Source of the DNA: Mesorhizobium loti R88b
GTDB taxonomy: Bacteria > Pseudomonadota > Alphaproteobacteria > Rhizobiales > Rhizobiaceae
Assembly (NCBI RefSeq): GCF_013170845.1
Contig: NZ_CP033367.1
Span: 496,001 to 560,000 of the forward strand
Length of the DNA stretch: 64,000 nucleotides
Reading direction: 5' to 3'
The position numbers and the translations under genes were made by a program. The notes under the pieces were generated by a model that did no database searches, was not told where the DNA came from, and saw only the letters and a program-made list of their open reading frames with translations. Each line of letters starts with the position of its first letter. Within the stretch, counting starts at the first letter, position 1. Of the stretch, positions 36,495-46,610 are shown one piece after another.

Positions 36495-37817
36495 TCAATT
36501 CTCTGACAAATCGGATGCGCGCCGTAAGAACAGCGCCGACAGTGGGCTGTCGGGCCGAGCCATCGAACGCTCGGCGGTGAGCGTCCTGGCGAGCGCGCCG
36601 TCACCGGCCCGCAAAGCCGCCTCGATCAGCGTCAGGTCGATGACATCGCGCTGGGCGTGGCTGCCGCCGAAACGATGGGCGATCGCCCGGATCGGCCTGA
36701 TCAGGCGCACGACCTCGGTGTATTTGCCCTCGCCGAACGCCTTGATGGCCCGGGTCAGGGGATGGCCGACATCCCGGGTGAAAGCGGCGTTATCGTCGGT
36801 GCCGTGCATGGCCTCGCGCTGTGCGTCGAGCAAGGTCCGGGCCGGAGCGTCGAGCCCGGCGCCGACAAAGGCCATCATCGCATGCGCATCGTTGAAGGCA
36901 TAGTTGCCGGCGCCAACCTTGGGCCAGTTGGCGGCGAGCGCCGTCCAGCGGTTACCGACATCGACGCCGCCGAGATAAAGCCGCCACAGGATCGCCGAGG
37001 CATCGACCATATTCAGCGCCATCGTTGATGGCGCGCCGTAGATCGGCCCGTCATAAAGCGCCAGCACCTGATCGGTCTCGCCGAGATCGTAGTGAAACAG
37101 CGCCAGATGCCACCAATTGTGAACCTGCAGGAAGCTTTCCTTTGTCCAGGCTTCTGGGTCGGCGCGCATCCAGGCAATGCCATCCCTCTGCCGGCTCTGC
37201 ATTTCCATGACATGCGCCACCGCGTGCTGCGCCCAGCCGTCGCGCGGCTCGATCTCTACCGCCGTACGGCCGAGTTTTTCGGCCAGTGCGTACTCGCCCA
37301 TCTCTTCCAGCCCGAAGGCCTGCATGCCGAGCATGGCGTGGTAACCCGGCATGTCGTTCTGCCATGATGGCAAGGCGCGGGCGATGCGGTCGCGCAACAT
37401 GCGCGCATTGCCGGTGAAGAAGTCGATCTGGTGCCCGACTTGCAGCGCCACGGCGTCGAGCGGGGCGTCGATTGCGATACCTTCAAGGATCCTGGCTGCT
37501 TCGTGCCAGCGTCCTCCGGCAAGGTGGCCGAGGGCCGAGACATGCGCCTCTTCGCGCGCCGTCGCGGCAAGCGGCAGGGCCGCCTCATGGCAGGCCCTGG
37601 CCACCGCCGTTGCGTCCCGCTCGGTGGCAAGGCCAAAGAGATAGCCCTTGAACACATGCGCCATGACGAAACCGGGATTTTCCGCGATCGCATGATCGAC
37701 GGAGCCGACGGGATCGCCGATGAAGCACTGCAGCTCACGCACGGCCTGGCTGTAGGGCGTGAAGCCTGCTTCCGTCGCGCCTGAAAATGCCAGGCCGAAT
37801 GCGTCCTTGAGTGCCAT
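36495..37817 (-). CDS. TTC38-like tetratricopeptide repeat protein
   Basis: 440 residues without signal peptide or membrane segments. Helical repeats run along the whole chain; WHLALFHYDLGETDQVLALYD, GDGALARTLTAERS and GMQAFGLEEMGEYALAEKLGR are TPR-like units. The order and the VHNWWHLALFHYDL motif match the tetratricopeptide repeat protein 38 family found in bacteria and animals, function unknown. Transcribed alone, divergent from the autotransporter. Confidence 0.85.
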   Translation of the reverse strand: MALKDAFGLAFSGATEAGFTPYSQAVRELQCFIGDPVGSVDHAIAENPGFVMAHVFKGYLFGLATERDATAVARACHEAALPLAATAREEAHVSALGHLAGGRWHEAARILEGIAIDAPLDAVALQVGHQIDFFTGNARMLRDRIARALPSWQNDMPGYHAMLGMQAFGLEEMGEYALAEKLGRTAVEIEPRDGWAQHAVAHVMEMQSRQRDGIAWMRADPEAWTKESFLQVHNWWHLALFHYDLGETDQVLALYDGPIYGAPSTMALNMVDASAILWRLYLGGVDVGNRWTALAANWPKVGAGNYAFNDAHAMMAFVGAGLDAPARTLLDAQREAMHGTDDNAAFTRDVGHPLTRAIKAFGEGKYTEVVRLIRPIRAIAHRFGGSHAQRDVIDLTLIEAALRAGDGALARTLTAERSMARPDSPLSALFLRRASDLSEN

Positions 37818-38041
37818 GCAACATCCTTTGACTGGCCCGTTGTGGGCACGGTGCCCCGGTCCAAAGCGATCTTAAAGCATGGGCCACGGACGTGCCAACC
37901 ATGCGCTGCGCTGGTCTATCGCAGTAGTATTTGCAGTTCATCAACCAAGAACGGCAGATTAGGTTTTGTAAAATCGAACGAATTGTGTCTTCATTGCGGC
38001 GCCGGGCGGGGGAGCTTGAAATCGCGAACGAGAGGGACGCG

Positions 38042-40818
38042 ATGCGGCATCTGAAGAACAGCCCTTCGAACAGTCGTTCGCAGGACGCGGCGAGAACGGT
38101 TGCTTTCCTGCGGCGAACGCCGCGGCAAATCCATCAATGGCTTATTAGCCTGCTTGCAACTACAGCGTTTGCGTTGCTGCCCAATTCGGCGGCTTTCGCA
38201 GCATGCGTGCTGGGTACAACTGCGGGTAATACCGTCTACACCTGCGACAGCGGCGATTCGGGCGGCAGCCTCACCGATACCAGCGGCGACAACACGCTGA
38301 ATTTTCCCGCCGGCGGCACCGGCCAGATATCAGGCAGCGTCACCTTCGGCGTCGGAACCGATCGCATCAACATGCACTCCGGCACCATCACCGGCGCCGT
38401 CGACCAGGGCGGCGGCACGGATTTCTTCACCATCGGCGGCGGCACCGTCGCCGGCAATGTCCAGCAGGGCGCCGGCATCGACGACTTCAACATGAGCGGC
38501 GGCCAGATCGGGTCGCTCAACCAGGGCGACGGGCTAGACACCTTCACCATGACGGGCGGCCGCATCGTCGATTTCTTCGACGATGGCGACCATGCCGTGA
38601 TGACCGGCGGCCGCATCGGCCGCGTCAACATGAAGCTCGACAAGAACTATTTCAACATGTCCGGCGGCACCATCGACCGCAACCTCGTCACCGGCTTCGA
38701 CACGGACACCATCATCCTGTCCGGAGGCACGATCGGTGGCAACATCAGCGTCAGCGGCGGTGATGACAGCGTGACCATCACAGGCGGCACGGTCGGCGGC
38801 GACGTGCTGATGAGCTTTGGCGCCGACAGCTTCGTGTGGAACGGCGGCGGCATCGTCTATGGTTCCGTCGATCTCGGCGGTGACAACGACACAGCCAAGC
38901 TCAGCAACCTCACCAATGCCAATCTCGGCGGCACGGACGCGATCACAGGCGGTGCAGGCGCCGACACGCTGACCTTCGACAACGTCAAGCTGGACGGCAT
39001 CGCCAGGGTCCAGAACTGGGAGACGATCAACGCCACCAACGACACCGAATTGACGCTGGATGGCAATCTGGTGCTCGCACCGGCAAGGGTTCGCTCAGCG
39101 TCGATGCTTCGAGCACGCTCTATGGCGGCGGCTTCAATGCCGCGATCCAGGCCTTCACGACAGGCCAACTGGCTCAGGTTACCAATGCCGGGCGCATCGA
39201 CCTGACCAACGGCACCACGGGCGCGACCGATCGGCTGACGATTTCGGGCAATTATGTCGGTGTCGGCGGCCTGCTGCTTATCCAGACCGAACTTGGCGAC
39301 GACAATTCCAATTCCGACAGGCTCGTCCTGTCGGGCGGCACCGCCTCCGGATCGACCGGCATTGCGGTGGTCAATGCCGGCGGAGCTGGCGCGCAGACGA
39401 CCGCCGACGGCATCATGGTCGTGCAGGCGCAAGACGGCGCCACATCCAGCGCCACGGCCTTTGCTCTCGACGCGCCGGTCGCAGCGGGCGCCTTCGAATA
39501 TTACCTGTTCAAGGGCGGTGTCAGCGCCGGCAGCGACGAGAACTGGTACCTGCGCTCGACGCTGACCACACCGGCTCCGCCGGCGCCCGCGCCGTCGGCG
39601 CTCGAACCAGCGCCGAATCCCGAACCGGAGCCCCCGGCGACAGAAGCACCGCCGCCGCCATCCGAACTGCCGCCGGTGCCGGTGCCGACCGATGGCGACA
39701 TCAACAACCCTCCGGTCGATCCGACGCCGCCGGTGCAGGCCGGCGATCCCCCGCCTACGCCGCCACCAGCCCCGCCCGAGGCGCCGCCTGCGGATCCGCC
39801 ACCTCCACCGCCCCCGGTTCCAACCTCTGTGCCGGATCTGCCGACACCGGCCCAAGGCGAGCAGATTCTGCTCTATCGCATCGAGGTCCCCGTCTATTCG
39901 GCCTTGCAGCCGGTCGTCGAGCACCTGGCGATGACGACACTCGGCACCTTCCACGAACGGCGTGGCGAACAGAGCCTGCTGTCGGACACGGAGCTGTCGC
40001 CGGTCTGGGGTCGTATTTTTGGCCAGGACACCAAGATGAGCTGGTCGGGCACGGTGTCGCCTTCGTTCGACGGCACGCTGTTCGGCCTGCAGGCGGGCTT
40101 CGACCTGTTCGGGCGGGAGACCGCCTCAGGCGGAATCGATCGTGCCGGCCTGTTCCTCGCCTATGGCAGCATGCATGGCGACGTGCGCGGCCAGGCGCTG
40201 GGACGAGACGATCTGGCCGTCGGCAAGCTCGACGTCAATGGCACCAGCGTCGGCGGCTATTGGACCCGCATCGGCCAAGGCGGCTGGTACCTGGACGGCG
40301 TCCTCATGGCCACCTTCTTTGGCGGCCATGCGACCTCGTCGCGTGACATCGGCATCGATGTCGGCGGCACCGGCGTCACCGCTTCACTGGAAGGCGGCTA
40401 TCCCATTGCGCTGGGGCAAGGCTGGACCCTCGAACCGCAAGCGCAACTGGTCTGGCAGCACCTGTCGCTCGACGACACCAACGACCGCTTCTCGTCGGTC
40501 TCGTTCGGCACCGACGACAGCGTGTCCGGCCGGCTGGGCGCGCGGCTGCAGGGCGAGACCACGATCAACGGCATGGCGCTGCAGCCTTACCTCAAGGCCA
40601 ACATCTGGCACGATTTCGGCGGCACCGACACTGTCAGCTTCGACACCACCGACATCTCGACCGAGAGCCGATCGACCTCCTTCGAGTTCGGCGGCGGCGT
40701 GGTCGCAAAGGTGACGGACAAGATCAGCATCTTCGCCACCGGCGACTACACCACCAATCTCGGCGGCGACAAGCGCCGCATCCTCGAAGGCAATCTAGGC
40801 TTCAGCGTCAAATGGTGA
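38042..40818 (+). pseudogene. Autotransporter, interrupted by a frameshift
   Basis: Read across one frameshift this is a classic type V autotransporter of about 925 residues. The first frame (38042-39205) has a long signal peptide ending NSAAFA-AC and a Gly/Thr-rich beta-helix passenger. Near 39077 the sense frame shifts; restoring one base would join LTLDGNLVLG to TGKGSLSVDASST. The second frame continues to 40818: more passenger, a Pro/Ala/Glu linker (about 39570-39845) and a beta-barrel ending LGFSVKW. Without the shift the protein would stop at 39205 with no barrel. Could also be a sequencing error or phase variation. Confidence 0.85.
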
Positions 40819-40836
40819 GGCCCTCCGGGCCTCACC
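40814..40836. terminator. Hairpin over the autotransporter stop codon
   Basis: Perfect ten-pair stem GGTGAGGCCC / GGGCCTCACC with a three-base loop between convergent genes. No T tract follows, so termination is only presumed. Confidence 0.45.
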
Positions 40837-40854
40837 CGCGTCCACGTCAGGACG

Positions 40855-41478
40855 TCAGTTGCCCGAGCGGATCGCCACCGTGGCGATACCGGCGCCGACC
40901 AGCAGCGTGCCGCCGGTTCGGTTGAAGATGCGGATCGCTCTGGGATTGCGTACGACATTGCGGGCGCGTGCCGCGATCAGCGCGTAACCGAAGGCATTGG
41001 CGAAGGCGAGCGCCAGGAAGGTCGTCTCGAAGATCAGCATCTGCGTCCAGAAATTGGCATGCCGGTCGAGGAACTGCGGCAGGAAGGCGACGAAGAAGGT
41101 GATGCTTTTCGGGTTGAGCGCTGTGACCAGCCAGGCATGCGCCATCATCTTGGCCGAAGACACCACATCGGTGCGCGGTTCGGCCCTCAGCGCGCCGCCG
41201 GCGCGGAACAATTTCACGCCGAGATAGATCAGATAGCCGGCGCCGATCAGCTTCAGGACGGTGAAGACACCAGCCGAAGCGGCGAGCAGCGCGCCGATGC
41301 CCAGCATCGACAAGGTCATGGCGGTGAAGTCGCCCAGCGCCACGCCGACGGCCATCGGCAAAGCGGTGCGCCAGCCCTGGCCCAGCGCGTAGGACACAAC
41401 CAGCAGGATGGTCGGACCCGGAATGATGAGGAGGATGGTCGACGCGGCGGCGAAAGCGGCCCAGTTTTCGAAGGACAT
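40855..41478 (-). CDS. LysE-family exporter
   Basis: 207 residues with about six membrane segments. N-terminal IPGPTILLVVSYALGQGWRTALPMAVGVALGD is the LysE/RhtB signature, and WLVTALNPKSITFFVAFLPQF is the second. Exports an amino acid or derivative; the substrate cannot be told. GGGAGA precedes the ATG. Single gene. Confidence 0.9.
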   Translation of the reverse strand: MSFENWAAFAAASTILLIIPGPTILLVVSYALGQGWRTALPMAVGVALGDFTAMTLSMLGIGALLAASAGVFTVLKLIGAGYLIYLGVKLFRAGGALRAEPRTDVVSSAKMMAHAWLVTALNPKSITFFVAFLPQFLDRHANFWTQMLIFETTFLALAFANAFGYALIAARARNVVRNPRAIRIFNRTGGTLLVGAGIATVAIRSGN

Positions 41479-41557
41479 GTCTGTCTCCCTTGGGTTAAGG
41501 AAAAGGATAAATCCCGAGCCCAGGGAGAATGTAAAGAGGCCTGATTTTTCTTTTTGA

Positions 41558-41603
41558 GCAATTGCGGACGGAAAACCGCCACGCGCTTTTCTGGAGTTAC
41601 TGC
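41558..41603. repeat. Palindromic intergenic repeat (GCAATTGC family)
   Basis: Shares the core GGACGGAAAACCGC with the copy at 18886, and its right arm ends GGAGTTACTGC, less well paired. Between lysE-type and small-peptide genes. Confidence 0.55.
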
Positions 41604-41633
41604 GGTCTCAATTGCGCCAACGGCAGGTCGGCG

Positions 41634-41756
41634 TCAGTTCGCGCCGCCCAGCGTGCTCACGATATCGGCCAGGCTGACATTGGCACCGAGAACCAATGCG
41701 GCCGCGACAATGGCAGCGGCAAAAAGCTTGATGTCGGTTTTTAACGTCTTGCACAT
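41634..41756 (-). CDS. Small exported or membrane peptide
   Basis: 40 residues: MCKTLKTDIKLFAAAIVAAA followed by LVLGANVSLADIVSTLGGAN. A charged start, one hydrophobic stretch and a VSLA-type signal peptidase site suggest either an exported short peptide or a small membrane protein. GAGGGGCC precedes the ATG. Not recognised. A longer upstream start would add a poorly coding extension. Confidence 0.45.
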   Translation of the reverse strand: MCKTLKTDIKLFAAAIVAAALVLGANVSLADIVSTLGGAN

Positions 41757-41995
41757 GGAGGCCCCTCGCTGATCGCCCGATGGGGTAGGAAAGGCCGGTG
41801 CCGGGATTATGACCCGACCGAGGTCTTTTTGTGCAGGAGCGCTCTGCTGATGGCCATCCAGGATAGCCTGACGCCGCCAGGCGACGCGCAAATGCAGGCA
41901 GCACCAGGCGTTCACGCTTTATCAACCATGAATGATGAAAATGCCTTCTATCCGGCCGGACCGTGCTTCCCGCCGACAGCGTAGGGTTTGGGTAT

Positions 41996-42766
41996 ATGCG
42001 TGAGTTGCCGCAAGGTCTGACGCCGCCACGAAACGGCGACGCAATCGAAACCGATCATCATCTTTCCCGCCGCGCCATCCTGTCTGGGGCAGGCGCGCTG
42101 GCGCTGCTCAGCGCCGCCGGCTGCTCGACCTCGGGTGACGGCGGCATGCCGGCGCTGGATCTCGACAATACGGTCACCGGTTCGGTGCCGCCGATGCGGC
42201 CCGCGATCAGCGTCGATAAGAACATCACCAGCGCCGATGTCATGTATGCCGCCTTGACCGACAACGGCTTCAACGTGCCGGAGGTGCCCTATCTCAAGCT
42301 GAAGCCTGAATTCCGCCGCCAGATCGTCGTCGACACGACCGGCGAGGCGCCCGGCACCATTGTCGTCCATCTCAAGGAGCGCATGCTCTATCTCGTCCAG
42401 CCGGGTGGTGATGCCATCCGCTACGGCGTCGGCATCGGCAAGGATGGCTTCCGCTGGTCCGGCCGAGCCAACATCCAGTATGGCAAGGAATGGCCGACCT
42501 GGACGCCGCCGCCGGAGATGATCCAGCGCAAGCCCGAACTGGTGAAGTGGCAAGGCGGCCAGCCCGGCGGCCTCACCAACCCGCTCGGCGCGCGTGCGCT
42601 CTACATCTACCAGGACGGCAAGGACACCGGCTACCGCATCCACGGCTCGCCGGAGTGGTGGAGCATCGGCCAGGCGATGTCGTCGGGCTGCGTGCGCCTG
42701 ATCAACCAGGACATCATCGACCTCTACAGCCGCGTTTCGAAGAAAAACCCCGTCGTCGTCATGTGA
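41996..42766 (+). CDS. L,D-transpeptidase (YkuD) with Tat/lipoprotein-like signal
   Basis: 256 residues. Twin arginines at 25-26 (LSRRAILSGAGALALLSAAGC) followed by a hydrophobic stretch ending at Cys43, an imperfect lipobox. The catalytic domain has IVVHLKERMLYLVQ and the active-site segment YRIHGSPEWWSIGQAMSSGCVRL, with the catalytic cysteine in SSGCVRL. Cross-links peptidoglycan or anchors proteins in the periplasm. The ATG is the first to include the complete signal. Confidence 0.9.
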   Translation: MRELPQGLTPPRNGDAIETDHHLSRRAILSGAGALALLSAAGCSTSGDGGMPALDLDNTVTGSVPPMRPAISVDKNITSADVMYAALTDNGFNVPEVPYLKLKPEFRRQIVVDTTGEAPGTIVVHLKERMLYLVQPGGDAIRYGVGIGKDGFRWSGRANIQYGKEWPTWTPPPEMIQRKPELVKWQGGQPGGLTNPLGARALYIYQDGKDTGYRIHGSPEWWSIGQAMSSGCVRLINQDIIDLYSRVSKKNPVVVM

Positions 42767-42850
42767 TCGTTTATCCTCCCGTTTCTCCCGTTGCGCGATG
42801 CCGCAAGACAGGCCAAGGTGCCTGAAAATCACGCTCGGGAGACGTCAGGA

Positions 42851-44017
42851 ATGGCCGGAACTTTTGTCATCGCGCAGGGCGGCGGCCCAACCGCCGTCAT
42901 CAACCAGACGGTTGTCGGAGCGACGCTGGAGATCCGCAAGCGGCATCCCGGCGCCAAGGTGCTGGGCTCCATCCATGGCGTGCGCGGCATTCGTGACGGC
43001 AATTATGTCGACCTTTCGGCCATTCCCGAAGACCGGCTGCGGCTGATCGCGGGAACGCCGAGCGCGGCACTCGGCTCGACGCGCGACAAGCCGGACGCCG
43101 CCTATTGCGATGTCATTCTCAACGGCCTGAAAAAGGCCGGCGCCGATGCCTTCATCTATATTGGCGGCAACGACACGTCGGGCACGCAGCAGATCCTGAC
43201 CGATGCCGCCGGCGGCTCCATCGCTTTCGTCCATGCGCCAAAGACCATCGACAATGACCTCGAGGAAAACGACCACACGCCGGGCTTCATTTCGGCGGCC
43301 GAGTTCGTTGCCGGCGCCTTCCTGTCCGTCGATCTCGATTTTCGCGCTTTGCCCGGCATCTATGTCGGCATCGTCATGGGCCGGCATGCCGGCTTCCTGA
43401 CCGCGGCGGCCGCCGCCTGGCAGCTCGATCCCGACAGCGGCCCGCACCTGGTCTACGTGCCGGAGCGGCCATTCTCGGCGGCCGGCTTCATCGATGATGT
43501 GCGCGCCACGCTCGACCGCCACAAGCGCTGCATCGTCGCCGTGTCGGAAGGGGTGAGCACCGCCGATGGCAAGGCGCTGGTCGAAAGCCTGGTACCCCCG
43601 GACAAACTGGAACGCGACGCGCATGGCAACGTCAAATTGTCAGGCAGCGACCTGCCGGCCGCGCTCGAACGCGCGCTGGCCGATGGGCTGCCGGGCAAAC
43701 GAGCCCGCGTCGATGCGCTTGGCTACATGCCGCGCGGCTATATCGGCGCCATCAGCGCGGTCGATGCGCAGGAGGCATTCGATGCCGGCGCCTTCGCCGT
43801 CTCTGTCGCCGAACAGGGCGGCGGCTCGGTGGCGCTGCAATATGATGGCACCAAGACCGTGCTGAAGAAGGTGCCGCTGAAGAATGTCGCCGGCAAGACC
43901 CGTCACATGCCCGACGATTTCATGAAGCCCGACGTCAACCAGTTGTCGGAGGCCGGCATGGCCTATCTCAAGCGGCTGGTGCCGGAAAAATACAAGGTCG
44001 GGAAGCCGTTCGTCTGA
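42851..44017 (+). CDS. pfp: 6-phosphofructokinase, probable PPi-dependent
   Basis: 388 residues. Phosphofructokinase fold with QGGGPTAVINQTVVG at the N-terminus. The phosphoryl-donor loop reads GGND (105-108), and PKTIDND (130-136) carries the lysine that marks pyrophosphate-dependent enzymes in place of the glycine of ATP enzymes. Interconverts fructose 6-phosphate and fructose 1,6-bisphosphate. Overlaps the next gene by one base, so the pair is coupled. Confidence 0.88.
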   Translation: MAGTFVIAQGGGPTAVINQTVVGATLEIRKRHPGAKVLGSIHGVRGIRDGNYVDLSAIPEDRLRLIAGTPSAALGSTRDKPDAAYCDVILNGLKKAGADAFIYIGGNDTSGTQQILTDAAGGSIAFVHAPKTIDNDLEENDHTPGFISAAEFVAGAFLSVDLDFRALPGIYVGIVMGRHAGFLTAAAAAWQLDPDSGPHLVYVPERPFSAAGFIDDVRATLDRHKRCIVAVSEGVSTADGKALVESLVPPDKLERDAHGNVKLSGSDLPAALERALADGLPGKRARVDALGYMPRGYIGAISAVDAQEAFDAGAFAVSVAEQGGGSVALQYDGTKTVLKKVPLKNVAGKTRHMPDDFMKPDVNQLSEAGMAYLKRLVPEKYKVGKPFV

Positions 44018-44754
44018 TGCCAGGCTCAGACATGAGCTCGGAATGGTTCAGCAAGAGCATCGTCGACGACAGGACGACGATGCTGACCGAACCTTTTGTG
44101 CATGACTATCTGCGCGCCAACATCTGGCATCTGCGCGGCCGTGACGCCGACCTTCTGGTCGATACCGGCATGGGCATCTGTCCGCTGGCGCCGCAGATCG
44201 AAACGCCTGACGGCAAGCCGCTGCTGGTCGTCGCCACCCACATCCATCTCGACCATGTCGGCTCACTGCACGAATTTCCATGGCGGGCCGGGCCAAGGCA
44301 TAGCGCCGCGCAGTTCGAGAGCATGGATGAGGCCGTGACTTACGCCTACATGTTCCATGATCTCGAAGGTGGCGTTTCGAAACTGCCCGGGCCGGGCTGG
44401 AAGGCCGCCGACTACAAGATCCCGCCGGCACCGCTATCGCGGACGCTTGATGAAGGCGACGTGGTCGATCTCGGCGACCGGCAATTCCGCGTGCTGCATC
44501 TGCCCGGGCATTCACCGGATTCGATCGCGCTGTTCGACGAAGCCGACGGCCTGTTCTTCAGCGGCGACGCCATTTACGACGACACACTGATCGACAGCCT
44601 GCCGGATTCGGACCGCTCGGCCTATGTCAACACCATGCAGCGTCTGCTCGACCTGCCGATCCGCATCGGCCACGGCGGTCACGGGCCAAGCTTCGACGGC
44701 AGGCGTATGCGTGAGATTGCAACGGCTTACCTCAGACAAGCCGGCAATATCTGA
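44017..44754 (+). CDS. MBL-fold metallo-hydrolase
   Basis: 245 residues. Metal site THIHLDHVGSLHEF with the HxHxDH motif, LHLPGHSPDSIALFDE (third histidine) and FSGDAIYDD; a later HGGHGPS adds the last histidine. The superfamily covers hydrolases of many thioesters and phosphodiesters. It follows the phosphofructokinase at once, so a link with sugar phosphate metabolism is possible but unproven. Confidence 0.85.
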   Translation: MPGSDMSSEWFSKSIVDDRTTMLTEPFVHDYLRANIWHLRGRDADLLVDTGMGICPLAPQIETPDGKPLLVVATHIHLDHVGSLHEFPWRAGPRHSAAQFESMDEAVTYAYMFHDLEGGVSKLPGPGWKAADYKIPPAPLSRTLDEGDVVDLGDRQFRVLHLPGHSPDSIALFDEADGLFFSGDAIYDDTLIDSLPDSDRSAYVNTMQRLLDLPIRIGHGGHGPSFDGRRMREIATAYLRQAGNI

Positions 44755-45002
44755 GCTTCGGCATGACTGTCGGCTGGTGGGAGAGGCCGGGCACCGGCAA
44801 CATTACCAATCCTGCGCGAAGAATTAAATCTTTGTAATATAACCGAAAAAACCTAATTTGCCCGCATCCGCGTCCTAGATTCCGGTTCATCGACCTGAAC
44901 GGCCGCCGCATGAAGCGAGACGGGCTGCCGTGAAGGCCGGTACGCCGAATAGGCCCCCCGAGGCCACGGCGCCGAACCCAATGTCTCGCACGGACAACGA
45001 CC

Positions 45003-46544
45003 ATGTCATCCATCAACATTCTTCGCAGACATCGCGTCGCCGCATTGCTGGGCGCCGCCCTCTTCATCTCTCCCTTCGTCGTCTCCTTTGCCCAAAGTGC
45101 CAGCAATGCAGGCGTGAGCAAAGTCGTCGCGACGACCCAGACCCCTGTCGCCGGTATCACTGCCCCCAACGGCTCGTTTGCGCCGATCGTCGCGGCCGAC
45201 AAGCCGGCGGTGGTGACGGTCACCACCCTCATGAAGGCACAGCCGGCAAGCGCCGATGACGGGATGCCGCTCGGCAACTCGCCATTCGACCAGTATTTCC
45301 GCCAGTTCTTCGGCGACCAGGGCATGCCCGCGCCACAGACGCCGCCGCAACAGGCGCAACGCGCCGAGGCGCTCGGTTCCGGCTTCATTGTCGACGCCGA
45401 TGGCACCATCGTCACCAACAATCACGTCGTCGATGGCGCCTCATCGATCAAGGTGACGCTCGATGACGGCACCGAGCTCCCCGCCAAGCTGGTCGGCCGC
45501 GACGCCAAGAACGATCTTGCCGTGCTCAAGATCAAGGCTGACAAGCCGTTGCCGACGGTCAAATGGGGCGATTCCGACAGGCTGATGACCGGCGACCAGG
45601 TGCTGGCGATCGGCAATCCGTTCGGCATCGGCACCACGGTCACCGCCGGCATCGTTTCGGCACGCGGCCGCGACCTGCACAGCGGGCCGTTCGACGATTT
45701 CATCCAGATCGACGCGCCGATCAACCATGGCAATTCCGGTGGCCCGCTGGTGGACGTGAACGGCAATGTCGTCGGCATCAACACGGCGATCTATTCGCCC
45801 AATGGCGGCAGCGTCGGGGTCGGCTTCGCCATTCCGTCCGACCAGGCGCAGAAGGTCGTCGCCAAGCTGATGAAGGATGGCTCCATCCAGTACGGCTATC
45901 TCGGCGTCGAGATCCAGCCGGTGACGCCTGACGTGGCGAGTGCCATCGGGCTCGACCATGCCGGCGGCGCGCTGGTTTCGAAGGTCAACGACAGTTCGCC
46001 CGCGGCCAGCGCCGGCGTCGAAACCGGCGACGTCATCACCAGCTTCGCCGGACAGGACGTCAAGGATCCCAAGGATCTGTCGCGGGCCGTCGCCGATGTC
46101 GCGCCGGGCGCCAAGGAATCGCTCGATATCTGGCGCAAAGGCAAGGCCATGCAGATTTCCGTCGATGTCGGGCAAAACAGCGACGATGTGAAGACAGCAT
46201 CGACTGATAGTTCCGACACGCCGAGCACCGAACAGGGCGCACGTGCGCCGGCGATCGGCCTTGGCCTGCTGGACATCACGCCCGACATTCGCCAGCAGAT
46301 GAACCTCGCCGACAACGAGCATGGCGCGGTGGTTGCGCGCGTCAATCCCGACAAGGCGGCGGCCGCTGCCGGCATCCAGCCGGGCGATATCATCGCCGCC
46401 GTCAACCAGGTTCCGGTGAAGAGCGCCAAGCAGGTCACGCAGGCGATCGCACAGGCCAGCAAATCGGGCCGCAAGTCGGTGCTGCTGCTGGTCGAACGCG
46501 ACGGCAGCCAGATCTATGTCGCGGTGCCTTTCGCCAACGGTTGA
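45003..46544 (+). CDS. degQ: Do/DegQ-type periplasmic serine protease
   Basis: 513 residues. Signal-anchor-like start (VAALLGAALFISPFVVSFA), trypsin-like domain with H141 (TNNHVVDGA), D171 (DAKNDLAVLKI) and S245 (NHGNSGGPLVD), then two PDZ domains (about 285-380 and 410-510). Degrades or refolds misfolded envelope proteins. The regulatory stretch between 44755 and 45002 is AT-rich near 44820-44870, which could hold its promoter. Confidence 0.94.
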   Translation: MSSINILRRHRVAALLGAALFISPFVVSFAQSASNAGVSKVVATTQTPVAGITAPNGSFAPIVAADKPAVVTVTTLMKAQPASADDGMPLGNSPFDQYFRQFFGDQGMPAPQTPPQQAQRAEALGSGFIVDADGTIVTNNHVVDGASSIKVTLDDGTELPAKLVGRDAKNDLAVLKIKADKPLPTVKWGDSDRLMTGDQVLAIGNPFGIGTTVTAGIVSARGRDLHSGPFDDFIQIDAPINHGNSGGPLVDVNGNVVGINTAIYSPNGGSVGVGFAIPSDQAQKVVAKLMKDGSIQYGYLGVEIQPVTPDVASAIGLDHAGGALVSKVNDSSPAASAGVETGDVITSFAGQDVKDPKDLSRAVADVAPGAKESLDIWRKGKAMQISVDVGQNSDDVKTASTDSSDTPSTEQGARAPAIGLGLLDITPDIRQQMNLADNEHGAVVARVNPDKAAAAAGIQPGDIIAAVNQVPVKSAKQVTQAIAQASKSGRKSVLLLVERDGSQIYVAVPFANG

Positions 46545-46569
46545 GCCAATGAATGCGGTTGCGGCCGGT

Positions 46570-46589
46570 CTGTCGCCAAGCGGCGACAG
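46570..46589 (+). terminator. Hairpin downstream of the protease gene
   Basis: Eight-pair stem CTGTCGCC / GGCGACAG with a four-base loop. It sits 25 bases past the stop codon between convergent genes, without a T tract. Confidence 0.35.
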
Positions 46590-46610
46590 GCCGACCGCAC
46601 CGGAGCCGCT

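Noticed and set aside
38857..39954. Minus-strand frame rich in Arg/Gly
   Set aside because: Complement of the passenger and Pro-rich linker; low-complexity shadow.
39060..40346. Second plus-strand frame over the autotransporter barrel
   Set aside because: Out of frame with the barrel; the frame ending at 40818 has the beta-barrel features.
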